NCBI RefSeq assembly: GCF_000682695.1 | Contig: NZ_AWFG01000001.1 | Location: 62,001 to 126,000 of the forward strand | DNA: 64,000 nt | Direction: 5' to 3' | Origin: Hyphomonas chukchiensis | GTDB taxonomy: Bacteria > Pseudomonadota > Alphaproteobacteria > Caulobacterales > Hyphomonadaceae | Shown here: positions 61,893 to 64,000 of the stretch, piece by piece | Layout: each line of letters begins with the position of its first letter | Numbering within the stretch: position 1 is the stretch's first letter | Made by a program: the position numbers and the translations under genes | The notes under the pieces: generated by a model | Seen by the model: only the letters and a program-made list of their open reading frames with translations | What the model was told of the DNA's origin: nothing | Database searches by the model: none

Positions 61893-62543
61893 TTAGCCGA
61901 GGTTGAAGGCGCCCTTGATGCCGTCGATCAGCAGCTGCACCGAAAGCGCCGCCAGGATCACGCCGAGTATACGCGTCAGCGCGCCGGCCACGCTGGCACC
62001 CATCAGGCGCACGAGCGGCGTGGCAATCAGGAAGATGGCCAGCGTCAGCAACAGGTTCAGCCCGATGGCGGACAGCACGACGGCTTTCTCGGTCCATACG
62101 GTGGCCTGGGACATGTAAAACATGGCCGTCGCGATGGAGCCCGGCCCGGCAATCATCGGGATGCCGATGGGGAACACGGAAATATCGTCCGGTTCCGTAT
62201 TGGCGTCGTGGCCTTCCAGCAATTCCTCTGCGCGGTGTTCACGGCGTTCGGTGCGCTTTTCGAACACCATGTCGAGGGCGATCAGGAAGAGGAGCGCGCC
62301 CCCGGCCGCCCGGAACGCGTCGATGGAGATGTGCATGGCGCCAAGCAGCCAGGCCCCACCGAACGCAAACAGGAACATGATGATCGACGCGACGAAGGTC
62401 GACTTGAACGCCATGCGCCGCCGATAGGCCGCATCGCCCTGCGCCGTCAGCGTCGCGAACACGGGCGCCACGCCGGGCGCATCGATCAGCACGAAGAAAG
62501 TGACGAAAGTGGCGGTAAATAGGGAGATCAGTTCTGCGCTCAT
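61893..62543 (-). CDS. MarC-family (UPF0056) membrane protein
   Basis: A 216-residue protein with six TM helices and the family text FFVLIDAPGVAPVFATLT and IPMIAGPGSIATAMF. MarC is not a proven drug-efflux protein; the role is unknown. A strong charged loop (EKRTERREHRAEELLEG) divides the two halves. Nothing in the context adds a role. Confidence 0.9.
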   Translation of the reverse strand: MSAELISLFTATFVTFFVLIDAPGVAPVFATLTAQGDAAYRRRMAFKSTFVASIIMFLFAFGGAWLLGAMHISIDAFRAAGGALLFLIALDMVFEKRTERREHRAEELLEGHDANTEPDDISVFPIGIPMIAGPGSIATAMFYMSQATVWTEKAVVLSAIGLNLLLTLAIFLIATPLVRLMGASVAGALTRILGVILAALSVQLLIDGIKGAFNLG

Positions 62544-62554
62544 GCGCGAGGCCC

Positions 62555-62866
62555 CTAATCCCTATGGCCTGCGGCGTCGAGTATTTCCTGCACCAGGGGC
62601 GCGACTTTCAGCACACCGGAATGGGCCGAAAACTGGGAGAGATCAGCGGCGCCCGAAGCCAGCGCCACCATCATGCGGTGTCCGCGCAGGCGCTGCAGCA
62701 GGCCTTCCTCGCCGCGATGCCCGCTGGCGGTGGCTGTGCGGCCCTCACCAAGGTCGACAACAAGGCCTTCGCCCTTCCCGGCTTCCAGGCGCGCAATCGC
62801 CTCGTCGAGGCCAAGGCGGGCGTCTGGGGAGCGTGCGCGCGCTGTCATGAGGCTACCGTCCGGCAT
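62555..62866 (-). CDS. Hypothetical protein coupled to flbT
   Basis: A 103-residue protein with no family I can name. Its ATG overlaps the flbT stop in TGATG, which argues for a real gene and for translational coupling. It has LDEAIARLEAGKGEGLVVD near the start and a helical end (APLVQEILDAA). An internal ATG at 62848 is possible. By position it may have a flagellar role, but nothing in its sequence shows this. Confidence 0.6.
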   Translation of the reverse strand: MPDGSLMTARARSPDARLGLDEAIARLEAGKGEGLVVDLGEGRTATASGHRGEEGLLQRLRGHRMMVALASGAADLSQFSAHSGVLKVAPLVQEILDAAGHRD

Positions 62867-63252
62867 CAGGCGGCCTCTGCCGTCTCGCGCGCCATGAGTT
62901 TGCGGCAGCGGCTGAGGGCCCGGTAGAGGTCGGCGGCGGTCACATCGGCCGAAATTTCGAGCACGTCGGCCCGGTCTTCATCCTGCGCGGCATTGGCCAG
63001 CAAGGAGGCAATGGATTCAGCAGCCTGCGTATAGGCCGGCCCATCGACCTCGCCCAGCAGGTACATCTGCATCACGGCAAAATAGGCGCGGCGCACAGGC
63101 GTGGTTGCCTGCGCGGGGTGAAGAATATCCTTCTCACGCAGGACACGGGCCTGATTTTCCAGCAGCAGCACGCCGCGACGGTCGCCATTGCGCACGACGG
63201 CGCCATTGACGACGAACGTCTCGCCGGGCTTCAGGGAAAGCTTCAAGGGCAT
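62866..63252 (-). CDS. flbT: Flagellar biosynthesis repressor FlbT
   Basis: A 128-residue protein that starts with the canonical KLSLKPGETFVVNGAVV and NGDRRGVLLLENQARVL, and ends with ADLYRALSRCRKLMARE. FlbT binds the 5' leader of flagellin mRNA in Caulobacter and makes it unstable until the hook is complete. No flagellin or flaF gene is adjacent. A 9-bp hairpin lies directly upstream of its ATG and occupies the ribosome-binding region. The next gene begins in its stop codon (TGATG). Confidence 0.95.
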   Translation of the reverse strand: MPLKLSLKPGETFVVNGAVVRNGDRRGVLLLENQARVLREKDILHPAQATTPVRRAYFAVMQMYLLGEVDGPAYTQAAESIASLLANAAQDEDRADVLEISADVTAADLYRALSRCRKLMARETAEAA

Positions 63253-63255
63253 CGT

Positions 63256-63284
63256 AAGGAAATCCGATTCGACCTGATTTCCTT
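63256..63284 (-). promoter_or_regulatory. Hairpin at the flbT ribosome-binding region
   Basis: On the minus strand AAGGAAATC (63284-63276) pairs perfectly with GATTTCCTT (63264-63256), 11-nt loop, and the 3' arm ends 3 nt before the ATG. The AAGGA of the first arm is the only Shine-Dalgarno-like sequence close by, and it is 24 nt or more from the start. This may control flbT translation. Confidence 0.55.
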
Positions 63285-63674
63285 GAATTTTGCAGAAAGG
63301 CGTTAACGCTTGATTGCCACGCGTTAATCACGTCGCTGCGGGCCGGAACGCGGAAGCGGGATAATAGTGCCATGCGCCCGTTATCATCGGGCAGTTTGGA
63401 TCATACGGCCTGCACCTGTCCTGAAACGCCCTTCCTGCATGGGAATGGCAGACCATGAACAGGCGCGACACTTAGCTGAAGCTGGTGCTCCGCGGCGGCG
63501 CGCATGGCATATTTCCTATACCACACCTGCCACATGCAGCGAAGATGTTTCCGCAAGGGAATGGCCGGATTACCACTTTTTCACGGAATGTCAGGCTTCC
63601 CGCCACGTCAAAGCTTGCTCCGCCCGGCGCGGCGCCTATTGTGAGCCCAATGAGTTACAAGAGGATAGAGCCCC
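63285..63674. promoter_or_regulatory. Divergent gap between flbT and the MoxR-like gene
   Basis: No credible gene is seen in about 390 nt. It holds an inverted repeat TTAACGC-N11-GCGTTAA (63303-63327) near the flbT side, GCCCG-N7-CGGGC at about 63376, and a weak promoter-like pair TTGCTC / TATTGT (63615-63620, 63637-63642) before the MoxR-like ATG. Confidence 0.35.
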
Positions 63675-64000
63675 ATGCGTTTTGAAGGCACCAAGGACTA
63701 TGTCGCCACCGAAGACCTGAAAGTGGCCGTCAATGCTGCCATTGCGCTGGAGCGGCCGCTTCTGATCAAGGGCGAACCGGGCACCGGCAAGACCGTGCTG
63801 GCCATTGAAGTGGCCAAGTCGCTCGGCTGCGAGCTGATCGAATGGCACATCAAGTCGACCACAAAGGCCAACCAGGGCCTCTACGAATATGACGCTGTTT
63901 CGCGCCTGCGCGATGGCCAGATGGGCGAAGAGCGCGCCAAGGACGTCAAGAACTATATCAAGAAGGGCAAGCTCTGGGAGGCATTCACGTCCAAGAAGCG
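63675..64000 (+). CDS. MoxR-type AAA ATPase (3' end outside window)
   Basis: The first 108 codons of an AAA+ ATPase. GEPGTGKTVLAIEVAKSLG is the Walker A loop, and LIEWHIKSTTKANQGLYEYD is typical of the MoxR group of chaperones. An AAGAGGATAG precedes the ATG at 63675. The Walker B and sensor motifs lie outside the window. MoxR proteins usually act with a VWA-domain partner encoded just downstream, which is not visible. Confidence 0.88.
   Translation, partial: MRFEGTKDYVATEDLKVAVNAAIALERPLLIKGEPGTGKTVLAIEVAKSLGCELIEWHIKSTTKANQGLYEYDAVSRLRDGQMGEERAKDVKNYIKKGKLWEAFTSKK

Overview
The window looks like a chromosomal segment of a GC-rich alphaproteobacterium, most likely a Caulobacterales/Hyphomonadaceae-type dimorphic bacterium. 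The main reasons are a CckA-type hybrid kinase, a PodJ-like polar scaffold, FlbT, a DksA that has lost three of its four zinc cysteines, a Fur without CxxC pairs, exact TTAA-N7-TTAA (CtrA-type) boxes and GANTC sites upstream of cell-cycle-type genes. The lineage is inferred from gene content and motifs read by eye; no search was run. No tRNA, rRNA, CRISPR array or prophage was seen.

Layout. 1-8990: end of a polyprenyl diphosphate synthase gene, a minus-strand group (TPR lipoprotein, ispE, a polyprenyl-phosphate sugar-phosphate transferase), a cell-wall amidase and rne with a strong terminator. 9015-16613: a fatty-acid oxidation block on the minus strand (acyl-CoA dehydrogenase, hotdog thioesterase, thiolase, multifunctional hydratase/dehydrogenase in one operon, plus a second acyl-CoA dehydrogenase), headed by a MerR-type regulator with palindromic or repeated ACGT-rich sites upstream. 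16739-24529: the podJ-like gene with a CtrA-type box, rmuC, then def-fmt-GNAT-truA.

24530-28960 is the accessory region. It is visibly AT-richer in its coding parts and carries a divergent pair (DUF6471 gene overlapping a two-TM membrane protein gene, facing an IS1595/ISXO2-type transposase) around iterated operator-like repeats, then a Panacea-domain (SocA-like) antitoxin candidate whose stop overlaps the start of a small possible toxin gene, and a predicted winged-helix gene. This is the best place in the window for an undescribed system.

28965-51343 returns to core-type content: a Cys-rich Sel1 lipoprotein, an Old Yellow Enzyme homologue, SRPBCC and EthD proteins, glnD-murJ-trpS, a copper chaperone, an unknown membrane protein behind CtrA-type half sites, nfu, a nitroreductase, tsaB-rimI-fur, a nitronate monooxygenase-type protein, a DEAD-box helicase, trehalase, a Baeyer-Villiger-type monooxygenase, cytochrome c, and a fatty acid desaturase divergent from a PaaX-type regulator. 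51480-64000: an alpha/beta hydrolase, cckA, a DUF885 peptidase-like lipoprotein, YceI, TerC convergent with an orphan FliM-like gene, dksA, an unknown two-TM protein, marC, a small unknown gene coupled to flbT, and the start of a MoxR-type AAA ATPase.

The genes tie together in three themes: envelope and cell-cycle/polarity control (cckA, podJ-like, amidase, murJ, fliM, flbT), translation and RNA metabolism (rne, def, fmt, truA, trpS, tsaB, rimI, DEAD helicase, dksA), and lipid/acyl-CoA catabolism under a MerR regulator.
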